From the NCBI RefSeq assembly GCF_001642475.1, contig NW_019173935.1:186001-250000 (forward strand): DNA of 64,000 nt, read 5' to 3'. Positions within the stretch are counted from its first letter, which is position 1, and every line of letters starts with the position of its first letter. Of the stretch, positions 32,039-44,845 are shown one piece after another. This stretch comes from Fonsecaea monophora (lineage: Eukaryota > Ascomycota > Eurotiomycetes > Chaetothyriales > Herpotrichiellaceae). The notes under the pieces were generated by a model. That model was not told where the DNA came from and searched no databases. It saw only the letters and a program-made list of their open reading frames with translations. Both the position numbers and the translations under genes were made by a program.

Positions 32039-34267
32039 TGAGGAAAGATTAGTGAGAGCCGAAGGCTGGAATTGTGAAGGCGTGAGGCTGAAGCCCCTAG
32101 GTTCTGTGCAGAAGAATGCGCGGTGTACGAAAATCACTGGAAATCAAGCAAAGAGACAAATAATTGTGAGGGAAGGAAAGAGGAGAGGGAGAAGTCCAGG
32201 CAACGAGGCTGGAGGAAACGAGCGGCTTTTGACTCGTGAAGGTGCGCGGGGAACGAAATGTGGCCTACAACGGGAGGATTGGAGCTAATGTCGCTAGTGG
32301 TGGCGGTGCTTGGTTTATTGATATATTATTGGTCATATTGTGTCGGCCACACGGCGCTAAAGATCCAGCTAAACCCTAAACGCTCGTTGCATCAGATGAG
32401 GCTGAATCGGTGGAGAGAGGATCGAGTACCACCGACTGCTGCGCCTTGACTCACCTTTCACCCAGTCACCTAGTTTACCCCCTTCGTCAATCGCACATCT
32501 CACAAATTCGGTTCGATCTTATGAGCGCATCTAACCTCCTCATCACCAACCGTCATGAGATAGACGATCATTCTAGGCGTTTACGGCATGGTCTCCCAGT
32601 CTGATTCTGGCTGGGTGTGGAACCCTTCAAGCCTTATGCCATTTGCGTCGACGATTCGAAAGCTGGACTCTCCTCAAAGCGCGAGATCAATGGTGCGGGC
32701 CAAAACATCTAGAACTGTTCTCTTACCCAAACAGATAGGTAGCAGCTCCAGCGGCCTCTTTACTCGCATGGGAGGTCGGCTATCAAAATAGTCCGTTGTT
32801 ACCCTTGGAGCTCGTTTGCACAGCTTGGCTTTTTCATGTTTCGACACTTGCCATCTGGATTGTTCCATGTGACACTTTATGCTAGACCCTAGCCCTTGTC
32901 AACGCTGCTGGTTTGTCGTCAACAGTGCTGGGCTCATCCCGCAGTTTCGAACAACATGTCACAAGTGCCACTACAGTTCTCAAGCATGACACTCATATCT
33001 GCTACGCACTCTACTCGGGATTCAAGTCGGTTGTCGTTTGGCATCACCACGGGGTGTGATCAGGCAAGTATCACTCCAAGAATGCCTCACTTACTGGAGA
33101 GACAGAAAACGCCAGCTTCAAACGTAGAGCAGAGCGCTGCAAACGAGCTTCTTTTCTCCAAGAGGGTACAAAATGTTCGCTGCAATCGTGTCTCTCTCTC
33201 TCCCTGACCTTTCAACTCCCAGATACCTAATCTTATCTTCAACCTGCATATACATAAAACACTCATTCTAGCAAGCCGATACCTCCGAAAAGAATCGATT
33301 GGCACATCTCACAGACTTGCGAAGACCCAGACGAGCGAGCGGGCGGGACATTTCTCCCCGCAAAGAGTCGTTTTATCTCTTGGGAAGAGTGTTTCGTCCC
33401 TCTCCGTGCATCTTTCCGACTCTCCTCCACGATAGCGACTTCGATTTCGACTTCGACTTCTGCCGTCTTGCTCGGTTTTCATGCTGTCCCCAAGCCCTCC
33501 GCCTCAATTCTTTTGAGTGAGTGAGTGAATACAAGGGAACAAAGCGGAAGAAAATGTCCACCGATCCCCAACGGCCAAAAAGGCGGAGACTTCCACCACC
33601 AGCAGCCAAGCCTCCGAAGATATCCAACGTGCGCTGCCAGACGGAAGGGTGCACGGGCAGGGGTCCGCGCGGGACGAAATGTCCCATCTGTATGTGGATC
33701 ATCCGGTGATTCTTGTTCTCCTCCTCGACGGACTTGGGACCTGGACACAGACATGGAACGGTCATGGATGGGAGTGGGAGGAAGGGGAGAAGGAGGAAAA
33801 TCTTTGGCTTTGAGCCTCCAGAACTGACGATAATGGGCGACGACAGAGGCGACAGGCGACGACGATGAGTCGGTGTTCGTCCGTTTGTTCGTACGTACCT
33901 ACATCCATCCGTTCAATCCTTTCTCCTCTGGCGTCTCGAAGCTTTATTCTCAGCTACGCGTCGAGCCGGGACCGTCTGTCAAGACCCCAACCCCGTCTCG
34001 GTCACGAGTATATATCGATGTGGCTGGCTTGGCTGGCATTCTTCACGAGTGAGTTTCCAGGGTGAACAGGTGAGCTGGAAGAGTAAATCACCCGGGAGGA
34101 AAAAGGGATATTGTTTATAGAAGAGCTCACTCCTCCCAAGATGGAGAAGACGTACATCTGGACTGTTTCTACTCTAACAGGCACTGACATAGGTATCTTA
34201 CCTAGGTAGACATCTATCTGATTCTATCCTCTACGATAGCACGACGCAAATCTGTAGGGCCGTGGGC
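32039..34267. other. Gene-poor intergenic stretch (2.2 kb)
   Basis: No firm gene is seen. A 51-codon plus-strand frame at 33554-33709 carries two Cys pairs resembling a small zinc ribbon (CQTEGC, CPIC) but lacks other support. There is a GATTTCGACTTCGACTTC-type run near 33440. The upstream region of the hypothetical minus-strand gene lies near 32040-32300. Confidence 0.35.
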
Positions 34268-37200
34268 TCACATAAATTCGATCTCTTGATCATCCCCGTG
34301 GTTGTCGTCTGGGTCTACCGCACGCTCTTTGCCTTTCCCTTTATCCTTGGATTCAGCCTCGCCCCCATTGACCGGTAGGCCCAAGGTCGCGATCTCGTCG
34401 TAATCATCACCAACTTCCTCAATCCTACCACTCCTATTATTCGGACTCCTGTCCGTTGCCACCCCCCTCTTCGCCATCTGGCCTTGAGCACCATCTCTTC
34501 TCACGACCCTCGCCCGCCCATCACTTCCCAAGCGCACCTCGAGGCCCAACTTCTCGGTCGTCTCCCTCACCAACTCGGCATCTTTTTCACCTGGTGCCGG
34601 GACAATTTCCCTCGCTTCGAGAGAAGAAACAAGCGCCTGGTTTTCTGGGTTGTGCTCCAAAAGGAACTTTAGACACATCACGGCGTGCTCTTTGATATAC
34701 GGATTGCATGCTAGAAGCCCGAAAACTGTCAGTGAAATGAAATGGAGCAAGTATTTGGGCGAATTTGGTAAGCCAAGACGACAATGAACAAACTCGTCTC
34801 TCAGAAAAGACGTTTGTTTGTAGAACAAAGAGCGAAAGGACTGATCACCTACCATCATAGGATGTACAACTCAGGATCGTCTCAACTCCACCATACTCCC
34901 GAATTTGATTCTGTACTGTCGGTGACTTCCAGACCAAACTCGACAACACCAGCACGATCAGTTTCTTGAGGTTACGCCATTCAAAATCGGCTGGCTCTTC
35001 AGTCACAGTTGTTGCCGCGGGAGGAGCTTGTGCAGGGGGTGACGGGGACGGTAAGTCATTTGGTGGTTGGGGAAGCGAGTCGGTGACCGTTGAGGTGCCA
35101 TTCTCTTGTGCGGGTCCTTCGGCTGGCGTGGCAGTATCATAGGGTCTCTCCACGGCAACGTGAGCAGGAAGCGTTGATGCTTGCTCTGGATGTTCGACGC
35201 CAGTCGTGCTTTGTGCCCGACTTCCATTGGTCGGCATCTTCAGGTTGCCATTCGCACCCGTTGCGGGAGGAGGCATAGCCTGCGTCAACCCGACCTTCGC
35301 GATACTTTGATCCAACTCTTTGATCAACGTTACCAAATCATACACGATCTCCCACTGAACGAGCAACTTTTTCCAGTCATTGTTTTCTGTGAGCACTGCA
35401 AAGAACTCTAGAAACTGGTACACGCCTTCGTACACACGCTCCATATCCCACAAGTTCAATGGGAAATCCTCTGCTAGCGCGAGACCAGCGCGAATTTGAC
35501 CTTGCAGGTAGATTAGGGCGCAAGTTTCGGGAATGATGTTGCCTCGGAAGACGATGAAAATATAACGAACGGTGAGGACATCTACACGGCTGAGTGGAGA
35601 GGGAGCCAGTCGAGGTTTCTGGTGCTGTGCTGTTGGTGCCTGCTCGCCTGTCGCATTTTGTTGGTGTTGCGCCGCCGAAGGAGGGCTGTATTTTGCGCGG
35701 AATATGTGTGTCAGAATCTTGATCACAACAGCTTGCGCTGGGGAGATGATGTCCTTGGGCTGGCCAAAGTCCGCGTACGCATGGGACATGAGTCCATTTT
35801 TCAGAATGGCTTCCATGATCTGCACCATCATTTTGAAGTAGAACTCGTCATCTGGCAAATCCCACGCAGCGATGAATATCAACAACTCCCGCAGAACGTT
35901 ACGGCCTGCTTCTTGAGCGAGTAATATATGACAGCGGACTGCTTGCATGTTTTTTAGACCCTGCTGATGTGCAGTGGTACTGTTCTTCGAGCCAAAATTG
36001 TCCACAATGCCTGCTTGAATGATCATGGGCAATGCTTCGATTTCAGTCGGCCCAAGGACGAGGGGAACATCGGTGAGCAGACCGCGTTCTTGATCTCCGG
36101 ATCCACGGTAATCGTCGTCTTCCATACTATCTCCGACGCTGATGAGATCGTCTTCGTCGTCTTCAAGTTCATAGTCCTCTGGATCCACATCGTCATCATA
36201 TTCCGCTCCGTCGTACTCGCCCAAGGGACCAGACCGTGGATGTAAACGGGCCATGAGTTCGTCTTTTGCTTCTTTCAACGTCGCAGCTGCAGATTGAGCG
36301 GTTCGGGGCATGCTCAGGTCTTCTTCAGTCAAATCTTGGGAGGTCTCATTCAGGTCGCCATACGACCCCGGCTCGGGTAGATCGCTCCAGTGCGCATCCC
36401 TCAACTTGGCACTAGGTTTGTAGCCATTGACTTGGGTGAGAGCCATGATCTTCTCGGCAACCTGCTTGACTTGTGTGGAATTGGTCTCGGTGGCAGCAAC
36501 ATCCTCCTTGTTCTGCAACCAAGCCCGTAGTTCCGCGCCCACTTTCAACAGTACATCTGGGCTATCGTCCAGTTGATTCGCGTTCATACCCGATAGAGTT
36601 TCCATGTCGGTTCTGATCTTGTCCATGAGAACTTTTGCCGCCTTTTGAGTCTGCTCATCCGGCTCTTTATTGGTGCTCATCAGGTCGAACAGCGCATGGA
36701 CATCGTCGATGTTGTACCCGGGGTCATCGCCATCCATCGCAAGCCGACCCACTCGTCGTGGCATTTTCTCAACAGTCGACCGGATCCTGTCCTCCTTTGC
36801 AGCATGGTCCTTGCCTTCATCATCGACAGTCTGCTGGTCTGGAAGGCTGCTCCGGTCGTCAACCTCATTTGCTTGGGACTGTCCAAACAGATCCAGCCAC
36901 AGAACCAACTTTCGCTGTTCATTGTGCATAATAAAATTGTGCAAGAACTGCAGGCAAGTGATCAACAGCCGCTTATACAGATTCACCACCTTTTGCCATC
37001 TTTCCTCGTTTCGGGGGTTTGCCTCGCCATCGAAACCCCGAGCCGTGACCTTAACACAGACATCGATGAGTTTGAGGATCTGTTGATCGAACCCTTTTTC
37101 CGCAGCGAGGTTCTGTGCTTTTTTGGTGGTGGCAAGGAGGTTGCGCGCGATGGTACATAGATCATTGAGTCGTTCAATGTCCTTGACCAGGCTGAGGTAA

Positions 37201-37499
37201 TGGGCTGCAATGAGTTCGGAGCTGCTGCCGCCGAAGCCTAGGTGCGGAGGGTGTTTGTAGGTAAAGGATTGTTGTTCTAGGGCCGGAAGAGCGTGCTTGA
37301 GCACCGTCGTCAAGCCCTCCCATATTCGAGGGTTGAATCCCAGCGCAGATCGGACGTCGCTCTCTTGATGCGATTTGTACAGAATTTGTTTACCGGCAAT
37401 TAACAGGTGTTCCAATCTCTTCTCATCGATCAATCCAGGACTTTCGTAGTGAGTCTGAGTGCCGGTGAGGACTAATTGCAGGAGTATCGAGGGGCTCAT
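34268..37499 (-). CDS. Ataxin-10 / CTR86 homologue
   Basis: Two exons (37499-34853 and 34710-34268) joined over a 142-base intron give 1029 residues. The splice completes the conserved C-terminal ataxin-10 domain, at about residues 860-930: LKKLIVLVLSSLVWKSPTVQNQIREYGGVETILSC then NPYIKEHAVMCLKFLLEHNPENQALV, quoted by landmarks only. The rest is alpha-helical, ARM-repeat-like, with acidic disordered inserts (around 420-470) and a Pro/Ala/Thr-rich segment (about 780-850). In yeast CTR86 is essential; fungal and animal homologues have poorly defined roles in cytokinesis or signalling. The C-terminal tail after 960 is acidic and basic by turns and ends EIEFM. Confidence 0.88.
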
Positions 37500-38136
37500 G
37501 CTGATAGCTGGTACTCATAGTCGTTGTGACCTCTGTGAGCCGTGCACTGAATTTTTTGGTGATTTTAGAGGATCTTGGGCACGATGGGGTTGGAAATTCC
37601 GCAGTCTGCAGTTTCTGGTAAAGCGGTACAGTCTAATTACGACGAAGCAGGGATCCTGCGGTCGCCATAGTTGCCTTTGGACCGGCAATTACAATATGCC
37701 GAGGAAATATCCCTTCTCCGTAGTAGCTGGCGCCTTGCCAGCTCTATACAATTTTTTTTTTCTTGCTCGACATTTTGCTAACATCTATTAACAATGTTGC
37801 CTCGTTTGCTACCTATCAAACGCCCTTTGAACATGCTGAATTTGTGCTGAATATGACATGTGCTAGAGTGCGGCATTGTCTCAGGGGTATATGCCACAGA
37901 TTGCAACCTGCCAAAAATCACATCATTTATCCGGCCCTTTGAGATACACCGATATTCGGACCTCCAATCTAGAACAATGCGCCGTGCACTGCTCCCTCCT
38001 ACCTCCTCTTTTAAAGTTGAATGCCTTCTTTCAGACATACCTTTTGTTCCTTCAATCCTGTCCCCAGCGGCCTTCTTATCCAACATATCCTTGTCCGCGG
38101 GGACTATTTGCCAACCATCGCCTCGGAACGAATGAC
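37500..38136. promoter_or_regulatory. Intergenic: ataxin-10 homologue promoter and carrier 3' flank
   Basis: No gene is seen in these 637 bases. A T-run lies near 37753. The final exon of the carrier ends at 38137. Confidence 0.4.
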
Positions 38137-39199
38137 TCAGGTTGTGATCAACTTCAGGTAGTCGGCAACGATCAGGGTGATCATTCTGTTCACCGTCAGC
38201 CTGTGAACCCTCCTGAGGGAGTGTTTGTACTTACGCATGTGGTGCAATCCTGACATAGTAGGTGCCGAATCCACGGTAGAATCTCAACCAACCTTCATCG
38301 CGGACCACCTTCTTCGCACAATCGAAGAAGCCGTTGTAAGGGAGCTTCCCGTCAGGACCTCTCTGCTGCTTCTGCAACCGCGTCTTGATGAAGTCAAATG
38401 GCAAGCTGAAGAACGAGGCAAAGAACCCAGCAATCGCGGACGCGCCAAAGCGGTTTGAGCTTTCTGAGATATCAGGGAAATATTGCTTCAGCTGAGTTTT
38501 GGATTCGGCGAAGAACGTGAGTTGACCAAAGTTGAGTGCCATTGCGCGGATGACGGTGGGGTATGCGCCGGCCCAGAGAGCCGTGATGCCTTCAGCTTTG
38601 GCAATGCGAGTTAAAGCGTCAAATACTGATCTATAGTTGGCACGGGCTTCTTTGGGTTTCAGCCCGTCAGATTGCATTCGAATGAGTGCCAAATCAGCAG
38701 GGTTGCCAACCATGGCAGCCAAACCACCGGCCGCAAGGCCTGCGGCGCCTCGCTCTGCGAATGTGACCTTTGTGCCGTTCTGCTCAGCCCGTACCTGCAG
38801 CATGTTCTGGAAGGTGTCAAAGAAGCCCAGTCTCGCGGTGGTATAGACGGCTTGTCTCAACAGACCCGCTGAGAGACCATTGTATAGATCGAGCACCTTC
38901 CCTTGAGCAATGATGTCTCTTGTTATCCCCAGAGCCGTGGGCTTTGGACCTGTTTTCACACCCTCGCCCGCCAGCTGTAGGCGCACCTTAACCATGTCTA
39001 TAGGCTGGATGCACGCGGTTGCAAACATGCCTGCAAGACCCCCGTTGACAAACGGGAGAGCAGCGCGCACCACGGGAAGGTGGAGGAAGTCATTTTTGGC
39101 CTGTACAGGGTTGTTCACTGCCTCGCTCGCGGCTTCTTCAACCTTTGTGGCGGCCGATCGAGCGCCATCCTTGATCCGGTTGGCAGTGCTACTAGACAT
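38137..39199 (-). CDS. Mitochondrial 2-oxoglutarate/malate carrier (SLC25A11-like)
   Basis: This mitochondrial carrier family protein has 337 residues in two exons (39199-38235, 38185-38137). The 49-base intron sits four codons after the conserved YYVRIAPHA and restores the last helix (MITLIVADYLKLITT). Three repeats carry the carrier signature Px[DE]xx[KR]: PIDMVK at P66, PADLAL at P167 (degenerate, as in oxoglutarate carriers) and PFDFIK at P267. The QAVYTTARLGFF stretch is characteristic of the oxoglutarate/malate group. It should exchange 2-oxoglutarate for malate across the inner membrane, part of the malate-aspartate shuttle. The longer-than-usual 40-residue N-terminus is of unknown role. 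Confidence 0.93.
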
Positions 39200-41399
39200 T
39201 GTGCAAGGAGGGGAGAGGAGAGACGAGGCAGGGGATTTTAGGTCGACGTTGGCTCAGACAGCGGCAATACAGCGAGGAGAGGGTTCGTATCTAAGCTGGC
39301 GCAGTCTCTGGTTAGCAATTTCCCCACTTGCGTCCAAACATCGGTAAGAGGTGTGGTGTTCGAGAAACCAGCTCCAGTGGTCGAGTATTGCTGCAGGAAG
39401 AGGTATCTAGACATGAATGGACGATGACTCACGAGACAGCAACAAACACCAGCAACTCTGTGCAAGTCAACGACTTGTCTCGTGCGGTGAGAAGGCGGTC
39501 TACTGACTGCCTATACACCGAGCGGGGAAGAGGAAGACGTTTTGGTGCGGAGGCTTTGGAGCTCGTCAGACACACACAACACGCAATTGGGATTCGACGG
39601 CAGCAGGCGACGGCAGGGGACAGCTCTTCACGTCGGTGACCGACAGGATGGAGATATACAGGAAGATGCAAACCCACACCAAGATGAAGGTTGTCTGGAG
39701 GACTCGTGGGTGTATTTCTGGGTTAAGAATGAAGAATCAAGGACGGCCCAACAGCTAGTGGGAGAAAAGGAAGAAGCCGGTCGGAAGAGAGGCTTGCCAA
39801 CTCGGTTCAGATGATGTGCAATAGCTGGAGTTTCGTGAGCAGCCGTGGCGGTTGGCCGTGTGTCGGCATCGTGTGTGAGTGTCTTTGAGTCGACCACTGA
39901 CCTTGCCCAGGTGTCCGACCCTGTCAAGCCCTGTTCAATGGGCTAGAGCTAGGACAAAATGACGCTGAGGAGGGGGGCTTAGGAATGGCAACATTCCAGG
40001 CCCGAGGATTGGATGAGAAAACCGGCCTGCGGCTTGATGGGCATTTGCGATACTCCGGACCCGGTTTAGCGATCAGAGGAACAAGGCGCCAGATGCGGGG
40101 AAAGGATTTTTTGGTGAGCCAACAAGCATCATGCACCACCAGGCGCTGCCACCACCACCTAAGAAGCCCATTCCAAGGGGGACCCTTTTTGTGTCTTGTT
40201 TGTTGAACTGGACCGTTGACATGCCACCCATTCGCATCCCCCCAGCCAGCCCTTTCTCGCTACAACCAAGGATACCACCGCATCTCACCACTTTTTCCTT
40301 TTCCCCAATGCCTTTGGGGTTAGACCGAGGCCTCACCACATGCTACAGACTTTCTCCCTCTGCTTCAATAGCTTTTGGCCTTTCCCCAATCTAAATCGTC
40401 CAATGGATCCCTACTCAATCAAAACAGCTCGGATGTCGCTCTGGATCCCTGCGAAACTGCCAAGTGGTGAGCACACCGAACGAAAGACCCTCTGTCGGCC
40501 CCTCGGAAAATGGCATCACCCCCCGAAACACTGCTTGTTCGCGGAAAGATTCGGGCTATTCCTCACTCTCCGTGGCCCACTGTCCCAAGATGTCCATCGA
40601 GGCTGATCTGAAATTGCACGTGCAACGAGGCTGATCAAAGCATTGCCTAAGAATTGGTGTGGATAGAATGGATTTGGTGGGTTTAGTGACGAGCTTGCAA
40701 AGCCAGACTCGTCAGCACTGGCGTGTTGATGTCATTGTTGTTTGGGTCCCCCACTTGTTCAATGATACCGCGGATAGCCGCCCACTCTAGGCCCTAGGCC
40801 TGCTGGTGCAGCCCAAGTTAAGCCCTTATGGCCCCTGTGGCCCCTGTGAAGTCGCTTAGCGGGTTTCCCAACGCAAATCTGGGGAAGGCTTAATAGTTAA
40901 GCCCACCCACTGTAGCGGCCTCTATCATCCGCTCCGGGCACTCTTTTTGCCTACACCCAATGCCGACCTCGGCACCGCGGTAGGAGAAACTTTTCCCTAT
41001 CAACCAGCACCACCATGCATCAGAACCTCAGCCTTGTCACAGGACAGAACCATGCTTTACCAAGTACAAGTATGATGATACTATGAGGGATGGAAAATTG
41101 CTTCTTGCGCCCCTACGCTGGGCACAGCGCCCAATCCCGGAATGTTCCGAGCAGCTTTCCGTCAGCCACCATTCCATGAGCAAGAGAGGACCGGTCTTGC
41201 TCCCGAAGCTGTGGCTCGATCCCTCACTCAATGCTTGGAATATCTCTGGGTTCTTAGCCGGCTACCATTCCGGATAGGACAAATTTCGGATCCTAACCTC
41301 GACGGAACGACCATGAATGCGCCATTTATCTTTCCATACGGGGTCAGAGACTCCGATGGTGACAACGGCGCTTTGCGTGGTTGACGGTAGATTTGTCGG
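39200..41399. other. Gene-poor intergenic stretch (2.2 kb)
   Basis: This region contains the carrier promoter and the 3' flank of the C3HC gene. A perfect inverted repeat, GGCTTAA-TAG-TTAAGCC, lies at 40887-40903, with another TTAAGCCC at about 40829-40836 and the duplicated phrase GGCCCCTGT at about 40840-40858. No coding gene is supported. Confidence 0.4.
40887..40903. repeat. Perfect 7-base inverted repeat with 3-base loop
   Basis: GGCTTAATAGTTAAGCC has two perfect 7-base arms; a further TTAAGCCC lies about 60 bases upstream. It may be a dimeric binding site or the end of a degraded small element. Confidence 0.4.
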
Positions 41400-42668
41400 T
41401 CAAACCCTAGGCTTGTCCTTCCGCTTCAGGAGCGCTTTGACATTGAAGGGTTTTTTGATCTCCTTGATTCGGCGTAGCAAATCTTTCATTCTCTTCTCAC
41501 GCTGTTCTGGCGTCGTGGATCCATTTTCGCGGGGCCCGGCCTCGGAAGCCGCAGTGGACGCCGGTTCAGTTGACGCTCTTTTCTGCCTGTTGTCTTTTGC
41601 GATCGCTTGGTACACTAGAACCCAACCTGCCACCCGCTCCTTCTTCGGTGCAATCTGCTCACCCGTAGTGCTCTTGCGGAGCCCTGTTTGTAGTTCGGTG
41701 TCCTGAGCCTCGGCCGATCTCCAAGGACAATATTCCAAGTGGTTGTCTATGGCATCCAATTTCCCAATCGCAGGTGGTTCGCCACGATATAGCCACAGAC
41801 CCAGAGAGCGGAAACAGTGGTGGCATTCAATGACATCCTCAGATCTCCTCTCCCAGCCACAGATCGCTAGTCTAAGTGTGTCAATGTGAGGGCGTTCGAG
41901 TTCACTGAAACGGAATTCTTCCAACTCTTGAGCATTTACAAAAGGGGTCAATGGTAGAGGCTCAACGGGGGGGATTTCGTCTGAGCGGCTGGCAAGACTG
42001 TCATAACGCGTTTTCAGTCCGGAGAGAGCCAAAGTTGTGTTTAAGAGACCTTCGATGCGCTGGATTGAGATGTCGCACCCTCGTTTTCGCCAGAGACAAG
42101 TGTCTGCATGTGCCGTGACAATCATATCCTGGTACCTTGCGATAATATTGTCATAGATCTCGGCTGAGATGGCGAAGCTGTCTTCCTCGTCCGCACTTTC
42201 GTCACCAGGCTTCTCGGAAGACTTGAGCAACTCCTTGTCGATATTGAGATCAATATACAACCTCTCCTTGCAAACACCACATGCTACTGTATCTGTATCA
42301 ACACAAACCCAGCCTCGTTTTGCCCACGCTGCGGCATTGATGGAATCGATAGATGGGACATGCCATTGTGTCACATGGCGAAATGTCTCCAGTCGCTGGA
42401 GAAAGGCAGCTCGGCTTGATGGGAGATAATGTCCGCTCAGCGCAACCGGCGCAGAAGTGTATGATGCTGAAGTGTTTGAGGTAGGCGTAATCCGACGTCG
42501 CTTAGAGGAGTCAGAGGCGGCGTAGAGAGAAAGTGAGGTTGCGGAAGCGTTGACGGATGAACGCGACGGTGAGGCTGAAGTCGAGGGGGGAGCGGAGGCG
42601 GCACCATCGGTAAGTGCCTCGAGGATGCGATCGAATTTGCGCTTCTTGGTCTCAATAGCATACGACAT
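41400..42668 (-). CDS. C3HC zinc-finger protein, mRNA export factor Rsm1 / NIPA-like
   Basis: The 422-residue protein from the ATG at 42668 belongs to the zf-C3HC family (NIPA in animals, Rsm1 in fission yeast, linked to mRNA export). The first zinc module reads RGWVCVDTDTVACGVCKERLYI and continues to HADTCLWRKRGCD, giving the Cys-x2-Cys...His-x3-Cys pattern. A second, Rsm1-type module follows: LAICGWERR, ECHHCFRSLGLWLY, then HLEYCPWRS. The N-terminus is a Ser-rich basic stretch (KKRKFDRI, SKRRRI) that may carry nuclear localisation signals, and the C-terminus is basic. No intron is needed. The gene is divergent from the next. Confidence 0.9.
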   Translation of the reverse strand: MSYAIETKKRKFDRILEALTDGAASAPPSTSASPSRSSVNASATSLSLYAASDSSKRRRITPTSNTSASYTSAPVALSGHYLPSSRAAFLQRLETFRHVTQWHVPSIDSINAAAWAKRGWVCVDTDTVACGVCKERLYIDLNIDKELLKSSEKPGDESADEEDSFAISAEIYDNIIARYQDMIVTAHADTCLWRKRGCDISIQRIEGLLNTTLALSGLKTRYDSLASRSDEIPPVEPLPLTPFVNAQELEEFRFSELERPHIDTLRLAICGWERRSEDVIECHHCFRSLGLWLYRGEPPAIGKLDAIDNHLEYCPWRSAEAQDTELQTGLRKSTTGEQIAPKKERVAGWVLVYQAIAKDNRQKRASTEPASTAASEAGPRENGSTTPEQREKRMKDLLRRIKEIKKPFNVKALLKRKDKPRV

Positions 42669-43357
42669 TATGAGGCGAGGCTCTACGTAGGGTAGATGGA
42701 CGCAGTTCAATGATTACAAGCCCAGAATCGAGAGTGTCTTTTTCTGTGCCTTGCGCATTCCACATTCAGAAACGAATAAATATGCGCTAACTTTATTAGG
42801 TTAGTCACATTTTTGGCTGAGGAACCAAAGTCGCTTCTCTTACTTCAGACTTCATCGTTCTTCACTTCACTCAGCATGTCACAGTATATGGAAGAGATGA
42901 ACATGTGTCTTCCTCGTGCGATGGTGACTGTCACTGAAAGAAATGCAAACCTGAAAGCCGCCAGACACAACCCATTGCTAATCACTAACTGCCTACACTG
43001 GCGGTTCTCATCTGCCTCATCTGCCTCATCTGCCTCACCTGCTGTCACTCACCTCTTCAACCTACCGTACCTGCACTATGTGATCTACTCGGTCGTGAAG
43101 GTTGAAACTGTCATAATGACTCCGGTGGACTGGAAACACAACTTTTCACACGCGGCCAGTCCTGCTCCCGTGAAGGATGGATTGCCCAAGTCTTCACTCG
43201 CGCACCCCAACATGTTGCCTTCTTTCACAAACGCGCCGCTCTTCCTCAACTCCAATTACTTTCTGCATGACTCGTTTGACTGAACATCTCCTGTCTAGGG
43301 CTTTCTAAAGACTACTATTGTTATGTTTGAGATTCTTCCAGGACTCTACCATTTGCG
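42669..43357. promoter_or_regulatory. Divergent promoter between the C3HC gene and the hypothetical gene
   Basis: This 689-base spacer contains three perfect TCTGCCTCA tandem units at 43011-43037. A 156-codon open frame here has no domain character and includes that repeat; I treat it as non-coding. Confidence 0.4.
43011..43037 (+). repeat. Three perfect TCTGCCTCA units
   Basis: A nine-base unit occurs three times head to tail within the divergent promoter upstream of the hypothetical gene. Confidence 0.7.
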
Positions 43358-44845
43358 ATGAGCTCGCCTTCATCAGGCACGAGCTGGTCGTTCAGCAGTG
43401 AGCTGGATGAGATTAAGGTGGTGGCCGAGGCTGAGCCACAATACCCTGTCCGGTAGGATTTCTGCCAGCAGATACATTAGAAACAGATAATTTCTAACAA
43501 TAGTAGGCACAACGGATGGACACACGTCAATCTGCCACCTATGTCCGTCACAGCCAATCTTTCCTCTACCCCGTCCTCTCAATCAGATATCGACGATGGT
43601 GAAGTACCGTCGGTGCTTGCCAGTCATCTGCGCGCCAGGATCCTCAGCTCAGCCCTCCGCGTCAAGCAAGACCGAAAGGGCAGGAAACGGACGACCGCCA
43701 TCTTCACGTCACCACCAACCAGATATCACTTTGAACTTGTTTGGCCTGGGGATTACCTAGACAGTACGATGCCAGCGGATGAAGACGAGAAGCCATGCAC
43801 GAGGATCACTCGACCAGTCAAGAGGACGAGCCTCAATCGTCACAAGGCCCAAGACGGTATCCTGCCGATTTGTCCAAGTGGACTCAAAATGACCGTGACT
43901 GGGCACAAACGAACGTCATCAGAGGCGTTCTTTGACTCTACTGAAGAGCCATCAGCAAAGAAGACACTAGCCATGACACAGGGTGGAAAGGCCTCTGTTT
44001 GTGTCGCGGCTGAAAAGGCACTCATTACTAGGGTGATATATCCAGCTTCGACCCTAGCCGGAGTAGGATCCTCCCTGTTCCTCAACGCACAATCAACACC
44101 AACCAAAGTCAGTGAGATGATGAGACAGGAGCCGCCAATGGAGCCGTTCATGGACCCCTTTCCCTTGCCTACAACGCTATCAATGGCGACACCCACCGAA
44201 CCAGTAACACAATTCCTTGCAATCTCCTTCCGTGTTGAAGCGGCTCTTCGCTATGTCTCGTCTATCTTTTCGTCGCGATCAACTACACCATTTTACGGCG
44301 TGAAGAATTCTGAGCCCAGGACCCCCACATTGATGAATCTTCAGATTTTTGCCGTTGTGGACGCCACTGAGAAGAATGGCGTAACAAACACTATTTCCCT
44401 TGCAGACTTGTTCTTTCCAGATTGCCCGCCCTATCTCACAGGCACCATCGGTCCTCAAACCACTTCTCAGACGATGGACCCTGCTTCTTACATGACATTG
44501 CACAAGGGCACTTTTGTGAGGGTCATTGTATCGATCTCTTTGACACAAGTCTCCAACGGCTTGGCCGCACCGGGAAGAGGTGCGCGTCTTATGTCGTGGC
44601 CAAATTCTGGCGTGAATACACCGATACCGGGTCGAGACTCATATAACATCAGCATATTGAACATTAATTACTCCAATTGGGGCGAGGTCCAGTTGATGAT
44701 GCGCATCCTTGACTCGAAGCCGGGGACCGTGCCATTTTCTCCTCCAGTTGTCTCTCCTTCAATTTCGACAGGGAGCGGCCTGGCAAGCATCCGAAGCAAT
44801 GAGTTTGACCTTCCCCCCATGCCCCTCTGGAGCAACGAAGGATAG
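43358..44845 (+). CDS. Hypothetical protein, conserved-looking
   Basis: I do not recognise this protein. Preferred model: exon 1 43358-43452 and exon 2 43504-44845 over a 51-base intron, giving 478 residues. The join reads EPQYPVRRHNGWTHVNLPPM. An unspliced alternative starts at 43541 with 434 residues. The first third is basic and Ser/Thr-rich (KQDRKGRKRTT, PVKRTSLNRHK). Residues from about 270 to 430 are more hydrophobic and globular (FLAISFRVEAALRYVSSIF; LMNLQIFAVVDA; SYNISILNINYSNWGEVQLMM). No signal peptide or transmembrane helix is seen. The intron's CTAAC lies very close to its AG, so the branch point is uncertain. Confidence 0.65.

Noticed and set aside
33554..33709. 51-codon frame with CQTEGC and CPIC pairs
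   Set aside because: The Cys pairs hint at a zinc ribbon, but length, lack of a good continuation and absence of other support make it too weak to call.
42813..43283. 156-codon plus-strand open frame
   Set aside because: It lies in a divergent promoter, includes a nine-base tandem repeat and shows no domain features.
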